From the NCBI RefSeq assembly GCF_003863365.1, contig NZ_RQXT01000050.1, positions 1 to 52,402 on the forward strand: DNA of 52,402 nt, in the 5' to 3' direction. The DNA is from Mesorhizobium tamadayense (lineage in GTDB: Bacteria > Pseudomonadota > Alphaproteobacteria > Rhizobiales > Rhizobiaceae). The position numbers and the translations under genes were made by a program. This document shows, in pieces, positions 41,073 through 49,168 of this stretch (position 1 is its first letter; the number at the start of each line of letters is the position of its first letter). A model generated the notes under the pieces. The model made no database searches, was not told the origin of the DNA, and saw nothing but the letters and a program-made list of their open reading frames with translations.

Positions 41073-41588
41073 ATGCCAATAAGACAACTGCTTATTCTGC
41101 GCCATGCCAAGTCGAGTTGGGACGACCCCAAGCTTGCCGATTTCGACCGGCCGCTCGCGCCGCGCGGGCTGAAGACGGCGCCGTTGATGGGGCGCGAGCT
41201 TTCGCGGCGCGGCTGGCTGCCGGACCTGGCGCTGGTCTCGCCGGCGCTGCGCACCCGCGACACCTGGCGGCTGGTCGCCCAGGAACTGCCGGAGCATGTG
41301 CCGGCGGAGTTCGCCGAGGAACTCTACGAGGCGGCGCCGGCCGCCATCCTGGCCCGCGTGCGGCAGGCGAAAGCGACCAGCCTGATCGTGATCGGCCATA
41401 ACCCCGGCCTGCAGAATTTTGTGCTCCGGCTCGCCGGCACCGGATCGGATGCCGATGTGTTCCAGAAAATCGAAGCGAAGTTCCCGACGGCGGCGCTGGC
41501 ACGGTTCACGGTGGACGAGGATTGGGCGAACATCGATTTCGGTGGTGCGCGACTGACGCATTTCGTCAGGCCGAAGGATTTGGGGTAG
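41073..41588 (+). CDS. SixA-like histidine phosphatase
   Basis: A 171-residue histidine-phosphatase-fold protein. The active-site motif is LLILRHAKSSWDDPKLADFD with catalytic His11, then RPLAPRGLKTA (Arg), LVSPALRTRDTW and VIGHNPGLQNFV (second His). SixA removes phosphate from phospho-His of the sensor ArcB in E. coli; in this group the target is unknown. It starts three bases after the end of the frameshifted gene. Confidence 0.87.
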   Translation: MPIRQLLILRHAKSSWDDPKLADFDRPLAPRGLKTAPLMGRELSRRGWLPDLALVSPALRTRDTWRLVAQELPEHVPAEFAEELYEAAPAAILARVRQAKATSLIVIGHNPGLQNFVLRLAGTGSDADVFQKIEAKFPTAALARFTVDEDWANIDFGGARLTHFVRPKDLG

Positions 41589-41600
41589 ACGGCGGAACTG

Positions 41601-41759
41601 CCGATCTCCCTTGTGGGGGAGATGCCTGGCAAGGCAGAGGGGCGCTGTCCGGCCGTCTTTTCCGATATTTCACCGGCCTCAGCCCGTCAGGCCGAAATTG
41701 CTTGCGCAGCGTTTCTTCGCGCCCCCCTCTGTCCTGCCGGACATCTTCCCCATAAGGGA
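41601..41759. repeat. Mosaic palindromic repeat, family A, copy 3
   Basis: Left arm GATCTCCCTTGTGGGGGAGA and right arm GCCCCCCTCTGTCCTGCCGG then ACATCTTCCCCATAAGG, inverted around about 60 bases. It is the most diverged of the four copies and begins 12 bases after the SixA-like gene stop. Confidence 0.75.
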
Positions 41760-41785
41760 TTGGTGCGTCATCGGTCTGCCAGAAC

Positions 41786-41812
41786 AAAAAAGCGGCGGAG
41801 CAAGCCCGCCGC
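41786..41812 (-). terminator. Intrinsic terminator after DUF680 copy 1
   Basis: On the minus strand GCGGCGG and CCGCCGC (41812-41806 with 41798-41792) form a stem, followed by a run of six T (A at 41786-41791). It is a strong intrinsic terminator. A near-identical stem occurs at 42070-42090 behind copy 2, so terminator and gene were duplicated together. Confidence 0.75.
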
Positions 41813-41829
41813 TTCGAGACTGGAACCGA

Positions 41830-42009
41830 TCAGTGATTGCCGAACAGGTTGCGGTCGGCGCCCTGGGTCAGTGGCTTCTGGACATTGGCGTTTATCTTGG
41901 TGATCAAAGCCGTCACGGTCCGGTCGACCGCAACGGTCGGCTGGTTGGCGTTGTTCGAGCCATAGTTTTCGCTTCCGGCGAAAGCGGCGGCGTCACAGGC
42001 ATCACCGCT
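41830..42009 (-). pseudogene. Decayed DUF680 copy 1
   Basis: The mature part is intact, FAGSENYGSNNANQPTVAVD and NVQKPLTQGADRNLFGNH, closely matching copy 2 (FAGSDNYGSANANQPAASVD, NVQKPVSQGADRDLFGNR). The signal peptide is gone: the frame upstream reads RSGDACDAA instead of ALTAAALLVATG and there is no usable start. It is therefore a pseudogene of the tandem family that follows at 42118 and 42377. Confidence 0.7.
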
Positions 42010-42034
42010 TCGTGATGATTGTTTGATCGAACGC

Positions 42035-42056
42035 AAAAAGCCGGCCCAATGCCGGC
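42035..42056 (-). terminator. Second intrinsic terminator after DUF680 copy 2
   Basis: On the minus strand GCCGGC-ATTGG-GCCGGC (42056-42040) is followed by TTTTT (42039-42035). It is a compact, strong intrinsic terminator, downstream of the one at 42070-42090. Confidence 0.75.
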
Positions 42057-42069
42057 TCTTCAAAACAGA

Positions 42070-42090
42070 GCGGCGGGTCAAGCCCGCCGC
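42070..42090 (-). terminator. Terminator after DUF680 copy 2
   Basis: GCGGCGGG (42070-42077) pairs with CCCGCCGC (42083-42090) across TCAAG. It lies just downstream of the copy 2 stop and matches the stem at 41786-41812; the U-run on the minus strand is poor (TCTGTTTTG). Confidence 0.5.
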
Positions 42091-42117
42091 TTTGAGTCTA
42101 TCGAAAGTCGGAACCGG

Positions 42118-42324
42118 TTAGCGGTTGCCGAACAGGTCGCGGTCGGCGCCCTGGCTCACCGGCTTCTGGACATTCGTATCCGGCTTGTTGACCGAAGCGG
42201 TGTACGAGGTATCGACCGAAGCTGCCGGCTGGTTGGCGTTGGCCGAGCCGTAGTTGTCGGAGCCGGCGAAAGCGGCGCCGGTGGCAACGAGAAGGGCGGC
42301 GGCGGTAAGAGCGATGTTGGTCAT
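42118..42324 (-). CDS. DUF680 secreted protein, copy 2
   Basis: A 68-residue protein with a Sec signal (MTNIALTAAALLVATGAAFA, cleavage after residue 20) and a short mature part GSDNYGSANANQPAASVD then NVQKPVSQGADRDLFGNR. The family is rhizobial and of unknown function. The leader CTGGAGTACCTGAA before the ATG is identical to that of copy 3. It is probably periplasmic or secreted. Confidence 0.82.
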   Translation of the reverse strand: MTNIALTAAALLVATGAAFAGSDNYGSANANQPAASVDTSYTASVNKPDTNVQKPVSQGADRDLFGNR

Positions 42325-42376
42325 TTCAGGTACTCCAGAATTGAGGATTGATTGGCTGGGTTGATTTGAGCCCGGC

Positions 42377-42637
42377 TTAGCGGCCCCAGATGCCCTGGCC
42401 GGATTCCGGCTGGTTCTGATCGGGCGTGATCTTGAGATCGCGCTGCTCAAACTTGCGGATCGAGCCGGTGATGCTGCGGTCGATGTTGTCGCCGGACTGG
42501 GGCGCGACCGACTGGGGCGCGACCGACTGGGTGACGGCCGGCTGGTTGACGTTGTCCGAACCGTAGTGGTCGCTGCCGGCGAAGGCGCTGCCCGTGGCAA
42601 CGAGAAGGGCGGCGGCGGTAAGAGTAATCTTGTTCAT
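42377..42637 (-). CDS. DUF680 secreted protein, copy 3
   Basis: An 86-residue protein with a Sec signal (MNKITLTAAALLVATGSAFA) and mature start GSDHYGSDNVNQPAVTQSVA. A perfect short repeat SVAPQ SVAPQ follows, then a C-terminus RDLKITPDQNQPESGQ unlike that of copies 1 and 2. The ribosome binding region is identical to copy 2. It is first in the leftward tandem, 52 bases before copy 2 with no terminator between, so the two are probably cotranscribed. Confidence 0.82.
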   Translation of the reverse strand: MNKITLTAAALLVATGSAFAGSDHYGSDNVNQPAVTQSVAPQSVAPQSGDNIDRSITGSIRKFEQRDLKITPDQNQPESGQGIWGR

Positions 42638-42764
42638 TTCAGGTACTCCAGATTTTCAAAAGTCGTGTCCGTCAAGTGGCGTGCTGTAATGGAAATTCGC
42701 GTCGCTCGGACCACCGCGAGATGGGTCCGGCCTGTTGCCATTTCCAATCACGAAAATGTGCAAA

Positions 42765-42782
42765 TCGAACCGATCGGTTCGA
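42765..42782. promoter_or_regulatory. TetR-like operator, perfect 18-bp palindrome
   Basis: TCGAACCGATCGGTTCGA is identical on both strands. The half site GAACCG is shared with the palindrome at 42922-42938. Such sites are typical of TetR/AcrR-type repressors, but no such gene lies in the window. Confidence 0.6.
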
Positions 42783-42921
42783 CCTTGAAATCGCGTGAAT
42801 GGCGAATCTGCCACTTTCTTCTTGTTCAATATCAATGGGTTATCGCAGTGGCTGCGCAGCTGACGTCCCGATACAGCAAGCCAGTGTTCACCTCAGCTAC
42901 ACGATCCGTCAACATAAATTG

Positions 42922-42938
42922 AACCGAACCGTTCGGTT
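42922..42938. promoter_or_regulatory. TetR-like operator, perfect 17-bp palindrome
   Basis: AACCGAACCGTTCGGTT, eight-base perfect arms around C, in an AT-rich context (ATAAATTG before, TTATTTC after). It is 180 bases before the response regulator start at 43118. The 42638-43117 gap is otherwise without a supported gene. Confidence 0.6.
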
Positions 42939-43117
42939 TTATTTCTCGTGATGGCGTAACGAGCCTTGAACCGGCCGACGGAGCGGGCCTTAGCCGGCGT
43001 TTGCCTTGCCGGCGGATCGATACTATCGATTGTCTGCAATTGTCCGTTCGGGCCACCGGCCGCGCTCGCGAAGGCCGGCGACACCCGAATGGAGGCGTTC
43101 CTGAACAGCGACGGACG

Positions 43118-43786
43118 ATGCGGCTCCTGCTTGTCGAAGACAATCGCGAACTGGCCGATTGGCTAAGCAAGACGCTGCGCCAGGCAAGCTACGTCGTCGA
43201 CGTCGTGCATGACGGCGAGGATGTCGAGCATGCGCTGGCCGCCGGCGACCATGCGCTCATCATCCTCGACCTCGCCCTGCCGCGCATGGGTGGAATGGAG
43301 GTGCTGAAGCGGCTGAGGGCGCGCGGCAATCCCGTGCCAGTAATCGTGCTCACCGCAAATGCCAGTCTCGACGGCCGCGTCAAAGGCCTCAACGAAGGCG
43401 CTGACGACTATCTGGCCAAGCCCTTCCAGATCGAGGAACTGGAAGCGCGCATCCGCGTGCAGCTGCGCCGCGCCAACGACCGGACCGCGCCGGTCATTTC
43501 CTGCGGCGATCTCGTCTTCGACACCAACACCAGGCTGTTCTCGCTCGGCGGCGAGACGCTGTCGCTGACGCCGCGCGAACATGCGGTGCTGGAGCAATTG
43601 GTGGTCAAGGCCGGACGCACGGTGAGCAAGGCGGCGCTTTCGTCAGCGATCTACGATTTCGAGACCGACGCCGACCCCAGCGCCATCGAGATCTATGTCC
43701 ATCGCCTGCGCAAGAAGCTCGAAGGGTCGCGCGTCCAGATCGCCACCTTGCGCGGCCTCGGCTATCTGCTGCGCCATGAAGATTAG
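43118..43786 (+). CDS. TctD/QseB-type response regulator
   Basis: A 222-residue OmpR-family regulator: receiver domain with acidic pocket MRLLLVEDNRELADWL, phosphorylated Asp51 in HALIILDLALPRMGG and Lys in DDYLAKPFQIEELEAR, then a winged-helix domain (LSLTPREHAVLEQLVVKAGR, then EIYVHRLRKKLEGSRVQIAT). ATG 43118 has a weak site (GACGGACG). Its last codons overlap the sensor kinase start by 11 bases, so the pair is cotranscribed. Confidence 0.92.
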   Translation: MRLLLVEDNRELADWLSKTLRQASYVVDVVHDGEDVEHALAAGDHALIILDLALPRMGGMEVLKRLRARGNPVPVIVLTANASLDGRVKGLNEGADDYLAKPFQIEELEARIRVQLRRANDRTAPVISCGDLVFDTNTRLFSLGGETLSLTPREHAVLEQLVVKAGRTVSKAALSSAIYDFETDADPSAIEIYVHRLRKKLEGSRVQIATLRGLGYLLRHED

Positions 43787-45161
43787 CAGCCTCCGCCTGC
43801 AATTGCTGGCCTGGGTGGTGCTGCCGCTGGCCGCACTGGTGACCGTCAATCTGTGGACCAGCCAGCGCAACGCGCTGGCGACCGCCGACCTCGTCACCGA
43901 CCGCATGCTGGTCGGCTCGGCGCGCGCGATCGCCGAGCAGGTGGCCATGGCCGACGGCGTTCTCGACGCCACCATTCCGCCGGCGGCGATCGAGATGTTC
44001 GACACCGGCGACCGCGACAGCGTCTACTACCGGGTCGAGACCGCGAACGGCCGGCTGCTGACCGGTTATCCCGACCTGCCCGATGCGCCGCAGAGCGGCA
44101 GTATCGAGGCTCCCTATCGCGATCATCGGTTGCGCCTCGCAACGCTCAGCCATGCCGTGATCGGCGCCGGGGCGGATTCGCCGATCAAGGTCACCGTGGG
44201 CGTCACGCTCGCCGGCCACGACGCGATGGTGAAGAGCCTCTGGTTCAGCGCCTTCGCCCAGCAGCTGGCGCTGGTGGCGATTGCCGGCGTGTTCGTGCTG
44301 CTTGGCCTGCGCCGTGGGCTCGCGCCGCTGATCCGGCTGCGCGATGCGGTGCGCTCGCCGGACCGCAGCGATCTCGACCCGGTCGAGGTGCCCGGCGCGC
44401 AAAGCGAGATCCGGCCGCTGATCGATGCACTCAACGCCTATATGGAGCGCGTACGGGCGCAGATGGCGGCGCAGCGCCGCTTCATCGCGAATGCCGCGCA
44501 CCAGCTGCGCACGCCGCTGGCGCTCATGTCGACGCAGGCAAGCTATGCGCTGCGCGAAAGTGCCGCCGACCAGCGCCAGGAGGCGCTGGTGGCCCTGCAG
44601 GCAAGCTCGGGCCGCCTGGCGCGGCTCGCCGAACAGCTGCTCACCCTGTCGCGTGCCGAGCCCGGCAGCCGGCGGCCGCGCGCCGACCGTATCGACCTCG
44701 CCGAAGCCGCACGTCAGGTGCTGGAAGGCCAAGCGCCGAAGGCGATCGAGCGCAACATCGACCTCGGGCTTGAGGAAACCGGCCCGGTGCCGGTCATCGG
44801 CGACGGCACGATGATGCGCGAGATGATCGTCAATCTCGTCGACAATGCGCTGCGCTACTCCGCGCCCGGCGGCAGCGTCACCGTGAAGCTCGCTGCTTCG
44901 AATGGCGAGGCCGAGCTTACGGTCACGGACGCCGGGCCCGGCATTCCGGCGGAGGAGCGGGAGCATGTCTTCGAGCGCTTCTATCGCATTGCCGGGGCGA
45001 GCGAGGAAGGCAGCGGGCTCGGCCTCGCCATCGTGCGCGAGGTGGTCGAGAATGCCGGCGGCAGCGTCATGCTTGGCGATGCCGCCGCCGGCGGGCTGAA
45101 GGTCGAGGTGCGGCTGCCGCTGGCCGCAGCCGAGGACCGGCCAGCCGGAGCCTTGTTTTGA
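43776..45161 (+). CDS. TctE-type sensor histidine kinase
   Basis: A 461-residue kinase. N-terminal membrane helix LRLQLLAWVVLPLAALVTVN, a periplasmic 2CSK_N-type domain (ATADLVTDRMLVGSARAIAE), a second helix near residues 165-185, then HisKA with the phospho-acceptor in ANAAHQLRTPLALMSTQASY and ATPase boxes MIVNLVDNALRY, VTDAGPGIP and GSGLGLAIVREVV. The 2CSK_N domain places it with TctE-like kinases that sense organic acids or other small molecules. The signal is unknown; adjacent genes do not point to one. Confidence 0.92.
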   Translation: MKISSLRLQLLAWVVLPLAALVTVNLWTSQRNALATADLVTDRMLVGSARAIAEQVAMADGVLDATIPPAAIEMFDTGDRDSVYYRVETANGRLLTGYPDLPDAPQSGSIEAPYRDHRLRLATLSHAVIGAGADSPIKVTVGVTLAGHDAMVKSLWFSAFAQQLALVAIAGVFVLLGLRRGLAPLIRLRDAVRSPDRSDLDPVEVPGAQSEIRPLIDALNAYMERVRAQMAAQRRFIANAAHQLRTPLALMSTQASYALRESAADQRQEALVALQASSGRLARLAEQLLTLSRAEPGSRRPRADRIDLAEAARQVLEGQAPKAIERNIDLGLEETGPVPVIGDGTMMREMIVNLVDNALRYSAPGGSVTVKLAASNGEAELTVTDAGPGIPAEEREHVFERFYRIAGASEEGSGLGLAIVREVVENAGGSVMLGDAAAGGLKVEVRLPLAAAEDRPAGALF

Positions 45162-45231
45162 CGCAATTCCGGGCGGAAGGCTACGGCGAAGGTGCCGAGC
45201 CTGACCGTTTCACACTTTTCCTGGGATTGCT
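45160..45231. repeat. Family C repeat between convergent genes
   Basis: ACGCAATTCCGGGCGGAAGG and CACTTTTCCTGGGATTGCTT; GCAATTCC pairs with GGGATTGC. It fills almost exactly the 72 bases between the stops of the kinase and the leftward permease, where a bidirectional terminator would be expected. Confidence 0.65.
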
Positions 45232-45233
45232 TA

Positions 45234-46109
45234 TCAGGTTCCCTGCTCGTTGAAGGGTGCCGGCCGCCACTTGACGACATAGTTCTCGAAGCGGGTGATG
45301 AGGAACTCCACCACCAGCGCCATCACCGCCAGGATGATCATGGCGGCGAAGACGCCGTTGGCGTTGAAGGCGCCCTGCGCGGTCGAGATCAGCAGGCCCA
45401 TGCCCTGCTTGGCGCCGAGGAACTCGCCGACCACGGCGCCGACCAGCGCGAAGCCGAAGCTGACGTGAAGGCTGGCGAGGATCCAGCTCATCGCCGACGG
45501 GATGATGACGGTACGGGTGATCTGGTAGGGCGAGGCGCCGAGGATCTGGGCGTTGGCGATCATCGCCCGGTCGGCCTCGCGCACGCCCTGGAAGGCGTTG
45601 GCGAAGACGACAAAAAACACCATGACCACGGCGAGCGCCACTTTGGAGGCCATGCCGAGGCCAAGCGCGATGATGAAGACCGAGCCCAGCACCACGCGCG
45701 GCACCGAATTGGCGATCTTGATGTAGATGGAAAAGACATCCGCCAGCAGCTTGTTGCGGCCGAGGATGATGCCGGCGGCGATGCCGCCAACGGCGCCGAT
45801 GGCGAAGCCGAGGAAGGTTTCTTCCAGCGTCACGTAGATCTGCAGCCAGAGCGGCCCCTGCGAGGTACCCTCGGTGACCCACGACCAGATCTGCTCCCAG
45901 ATACCGGAGGGGCTGGAGAAGAAGAACGGATCGATGATGTTGTAGTAGGCGCCGAGTTCCCAGAGCGCGAGGGAAACAATCAGGATCGCGAGGCGCAGGC
46001 CGATGACCAAAGCATGGCGGCGGCGCAGGCGCGCCCTCGCCCGGGCCTCGGCGGCAACGATCGAGGTGGCGCGCACGGCGGCCCGGTCGGTGGGAGAGAT
46101 GGCAGTCAT
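45234..46109 (-). CDS. ABC importer permease, SsuC/TauC-like
   Basis: A 291-residue inner-membrane protein with six predicted helices after a basic N-terminus. The EAA-type loop reads DRAMIANAQILGASPYQITR, then TVIIPSAMSWILASLHVSFG, characteristic of the nitrate/sulfonate/taurine permease family. Its start lies 14 bases after the ATPase stop. It forms the channel of the three-gene importer with the ATPase at 46124 and the binding protein at 47141. Confidence 0.9.
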   Translation of the reverse strand: MTAISPTDRAAVRATSIVAAEARARARLRRRHALVIGLRLAILIVSLALWELGAYYNIIDPFFFSSPSGIWEQIWSWVTEGTSQGPLWLQIYVTLEETFLGFAIGAVGGIAAGIILGRNKLLADVFSIYIKIANSVPRVVLGSVFIIALGLGMASKVALAVVMVFFVVFANAFQGVREADRAMIANAQILGASPYQITRTVIIPSAMSWILASLHVSFGFALVGAVVGEFLGAKQGMGLLISTAQGAFNANGVFAAMIILAVMALVVEFLITRFENYVVKWRPAPFNEQGT

Positions 46110-46123
46110 TGCGGAACCTCCTT

Positions 46124-46978
46124 TCAGTGGCCGGTTTGCAGGCCCCGGCTCTGGCCGAGCTGCACTTCCTCGCGCAGGTCGTTCCAGATCACCTTGGCGA
46201 TCTCGATGAATTTCTGATCGTAGCGGATGTCGGCCATGACGCGCGGTCGCGGCAGGTCGATGCGATAGACGCTCTTCACCGTGCCGGGCCCGGCGGTGAG
46301 CACATAGACCTTGTCGGCCAGCGCAACCGCTTCCTCGAGGTCGTGGGTGACGAAGACGACGGAGGATTTGAGTTCCGACCAGAGGTCAAGCAGCTCATCC
46401 TGCATGGCGGTGCGGGTCTGCATGTCGAGCGCGCTGAACGGCTCGTCCATCAGCAGGATCTTGGGCTGGTTGATGAAGGTCTGGGCCAGCGCGACGCGCT
46501 TGCGCATGCCGCCCGAGAGCTGGTGCGGATAGTGCTTCTCGAAGCGGGCCAAACCGACGCGGGCGATCCAGTCGCGCGCCCGGTCATAGGCTTGCGCCTT
46601 CGGCGTGCCGCGATAGAGCGGGCCGGCCGCGACATTGTCGATGACGCTGCGCCACGGAAACAGCGCATCCGCCTGGAAGACGAAGCCGATGTCGCGGCTG
46701 ATCTCGGTGACCGGATTGCCCATGACGCGGACATTGCCTGTGGTCGGCCTGAGCAGGCCGGTGACGAGGTTGAGCGTCGTCGACTTGCCGCAGCCGGTCG
46801 GCCCGACGACGCAGGCGAACTCGCCGCGCGCCACCGTCATGGTGAAATCGCGGATGGCCGTCATCATATGGCCGTCGGGCGTGACGAAGCGTAGCGTCAC
46901 ATCGTCGATGGCGATCGCGGCATCGGCCGGCGGCGCGGCCTGGGACAGCTTCTCAGCCGCCATGGTTTGCAACTGCAT
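46124..46978 (-). CDS. ABC importer ATP-binding protein, SsuB/TauB-like
   Basis: A 284-residue ATPase. Walker A GPTGCGKSTTLNLVTGLL, Q-loop FVFQADALFPWRSVIDNV, signature LSGGMRKRVALAQTF, Walker B ILLMDEPFSALDMQT and H-loop FVTHDLEEAVALA. The start at 46978 is supported by AGGAG seven bases upstream, cutting 43 residues from the open frame. Middle gene of the leftward binding protein, ATPase, permease operon. Confidence 0.92.
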   Translation of the reverse strand: MQLQTMAAEKLSQAAPPADAAIAIDDVTLRFVTPDGHMMTAIRDFTMTVARGEFACVVGPTGCGKSTTLNLVTGLLRPTTGNVRVMGNPVTEISRDIGFVFQADALFPWRSVIDNVAAGPLYRGTPKAQAYDRARDWIARVGLARFEKHYPHQLSGGMRKRVALAQTFINQPKILLMDEPFSALDMQTRTAMQDELLDLWSELKSSVVFVTHDLEEAVALADKVYVLTAGPGTVKSVYRIDLPRPRVMADIRYDQKFIEIAKVIWNDLREEVQLGQSRGLQTGH

Positions 46979-47140
46979 GGCACACTCCTGTGGCGATGGT
47001 GCGAGGACGCCTGCGGCCCAAGCCCGGGGGCTGGCCGCGTATCGGCGTCCGGAAAGGCGCCGCTGCCGAACTGATTCAGGCAAGCGGCGCAAGTTGTTGT
47101 TCTTCAACCGGCAGATCCGCGCGATCCGCCGCCGAATGCG

Positions 47141-48154
47141 CTACTTGGCGGCGTCGACGAATGCCGTAGTGTAGGTCTTCGACAGATCGATCTGCTTGCC
47201 CTGCAGACTCTTGGAGAAGGTCGACAGAACTTTCAGCACCGTCTCCGGGCCGTCGGCCGGCATGCGGCCGTCCGGCGTGAACATCGCCTTGCCGCCGGCG
47301 AGACCTTGCACGTAGAGGTCCTTGTTGCCGGCATAGTAGTCCTTCGGCATCTGGTCGGCGATCTCCTCGGCCGAATGGCCGGCGATGTACTTCATCGTCT
47401 TGACGAAGGCATTGGCGAGCTTCTGCGCCTCGTCCTTGTGGCTGTCGAGCCAGGCGGACTGGACATAGAAGGAGGCCGCCGGATAGTTGCCGCCCAGCGC
47501 CGCCTTGGTCTTTTCGGGCGTGCGCATGTCGACCAGCACACTGGCCTCGCCGGTCTGGAGCAATTTGGCGATGGTCGGCTCGGTGGTCATGCCGGCCTGG
47601 ATCTGATCCTGCTTGACGGCGGCGATGAAGGTGTTGCCGGCGCCCACGGGCAGAAGCGTGTAGTCGCCCGGCTTCAGGCCGCTACGCACGGCAAGATACT
47701 GCGTGAGGAAATCGGTCGAGGAGCCGAGGCCGGTGACGCCGAGCGTGGCGCCCTTGAAGTCAGCCGGCGACTTGATCTCCGGGTGTTTTGCGGAAACCAG
47801 CTCGACCTCGCCCGGCGCCTGGCTGAACTGGACGATCGACTGGATGTATTTGCCCTTCGACTGCAGGTCGACGGTGTGGTCGTAGAAGCCGACGACGCCC
47901 TGCACGGCGCCCGCCAGCAATTCGTTCTCGGCCTCAACGCCGGCGCGCGAGTTGACGAGCTCGACATCGAGCCCTTCATCCTTGAAGTAGCCGAGTTGCT
48001 GGGTGAGCACGGCCGGCAGATAGATCTGCTTTTCCATGCCTCCAACGATGATGGTGATCTTGTCGGCGGCCGATGCCGCCGTGGCGCCCGTGGCGACGAT
48101 GGCAAGCGTTAGCACCGCCGAACGCAAGACGCACTTCGAGATGAAACCGGTCAC
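47141..48154 (-). CDS. ABC importer substrate-binding protein, NMT1/SsuA-like
   Basis: A 337-residue periplasmic protein. It starts at GTG 48154 behind a perfect GGAGGAAA, followed by a Sec signal (CVLRSAVLTLAIVATGATAA, cleavage near ASAA-DK). Mature features of the NMT1/SsuA family: KITIIVGGMEKQIYLPAVLT, QQLGYFKDEGLDVELVNSRA, and LGVTGLGSSTDFLTQYLAVR. Substrate may be a sulfonate, pyrimidine precursor or aromatic compound; not decidable here. First gene of the importer operon. No TPP riboswitch was seen upstream. Confidence 0.9.
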   Translation of the reverse strand: MTGFISKCVLRSAVLTLAIVATGATAASAADKITIIVGGMEKQIYLPAVLTQQLGYFKDEGLDVELVNSRAGVEAENELLAGAVQGVVGFYDHTVDLQSKGKYIQSIVQFSQAPGEVELVSAKHPEIKSPADFKGATLGVTGLGSSTDFLTQYLAVRSGLKPGDYTLLPVGAGNTFIAAVKQDQIQAGMTTEPTIAKLLQTGEASVLVDMRTPEKTKAALGGNYPAASFYVQSAWLDSHKDEAQKLANAFVKTMKYIAGHSAEEIADQMPKDYYAGNKDLYVQGLAGGKAMFTPDGRMPADGPETVLKVLSTFSKSLQGKQIDLSKTYTTAFVDAAK

Positions 48155-48334
48155 GTAATTTCCTCCACCTGGGCGGCACGCCCTCCAGGCTGCGCCGCAT
48201 TTCCTCCTTGCCGGCCACTCCCGGGACCGGTCACGCGGCGAACGCCGCAACGCTGTCATGGCATGCCCAAGCTTTCAGCTGGCTTTCAGCCGTTTCGATG
48301 ATCGGAAGTACTTGAAATCGGCAAGGATCGCCGA

Positions 48335-49110
48335 TCACGAGGCGTTGAACCCCAGCACGTCGCGCATGTCGTATTCGCCTGGCGGACGCCCGGCGACCCA
48401 GAGCGCGGCCGCGATGGCGCCGCGCGCGAACATCGAGCGGTCGCCGGCCGCATGCGAAAGCGTGAGCCTCTCACCTTCGCTGAGGAAGCTGACGCTGTGC
48501 TCGCCGACGATGCCGCCGCCGCGCAGCACGGCGAAACCGATCTCGCCGGCGGGGCGCGGGCCGACGACGCCGTCGCGGGCGCGCCTCGCCACATCGTCCA
48601 GCCTGACGCCGCGGCCGCGCGCGGCCGCCTCGCCCAACATCAGCGCCGTGCCCGACGGCGCATCAACCTTGAAGCGGTGATGCGCTTCCAGGATCTCAAT
48701 GTCGCAGTCGTCTCCGCCCAGCGCTCTTGCCGCTCGCCAACCAAGCCGGTCAGCATGTTGAGCCCCAGCGAATAGCTGCCGGAGCGCACAACGGCGATTT
48801 TCTTTGCGGCGTCGGCGATGGTTTCCAGTTCGGCGGCATCGAAACCGGTCGAGCCGACGACCAGCGCGGGACCGTTGCGCGCCGCGCAGGCCTTTGCCAG
48901 TTCGGCGGAAGCCGACGGCGTGGTGAAGTCGATGACGACGACGGCAAGCGCCAGCGCTTCATCGCGCTCGACCAATCCCTCTCCCGTGCTGCCTGGCCGA
49001 TGGAAGCAAGCGACGAGCTCCAGCCGTGGATCGGCCTGAACGGCTTCCGCCATCTGCCGGCCCATGCGGCCGAGCGCGCCGGCGACGGCTATCCTGAGCG
49101 GCTGCGGCAT
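48335..49110 (-). pseudogene. dapB: dapB, 4-hydroxy-tetrahydrodipicolinate reductase, frameshifted
   Basis: The 5' frame (49110 to about 48732) encodes LRIAVAGALGRMGRQMAEAV, FHRPGSTGEGL, VVIDFTTPSAS, GSTGF and SGSYSLGLNMLTGLV, all DapB hallmarks. The rest is in another frame: DCDIEILEAHHRFKVDAPSG (catalytic His and Lys), then MLGEAAARGR and SVSFLSEGERLTLSHAAGDR. The two halves join if one base missing near 48730 is restored. DapB makes tetrahydrodipicolinate for lysine and peptidoglycan and is normally essential, so either the sequence has an error or another functional copy exists. Start: AGGGAC before ATG 49110. Confidence 0.85.
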
Positions 49111-49168
49111 GTCCCTGTCCAGAGTCGAGTCGAAACAACGCTTTAGCACGCCGCCTTGCCAAATTGAT

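Noticed and set aside
42832..43170. Minus-strand frame across the TetR-like operators as a possible missing TetR gene
   Set aside because: The translation is Ser/Arg-rich, has no helix-turn-helix, and overlaps the response regulator start.
48155..48334. Possible TPP riboswitch upstream of the NMT1/SsuA-like binding protein
   Set aside because: No CTGAGA-type thi-box or GGGTGC-like core is visible; the gene family alone does not imply thiamine control.
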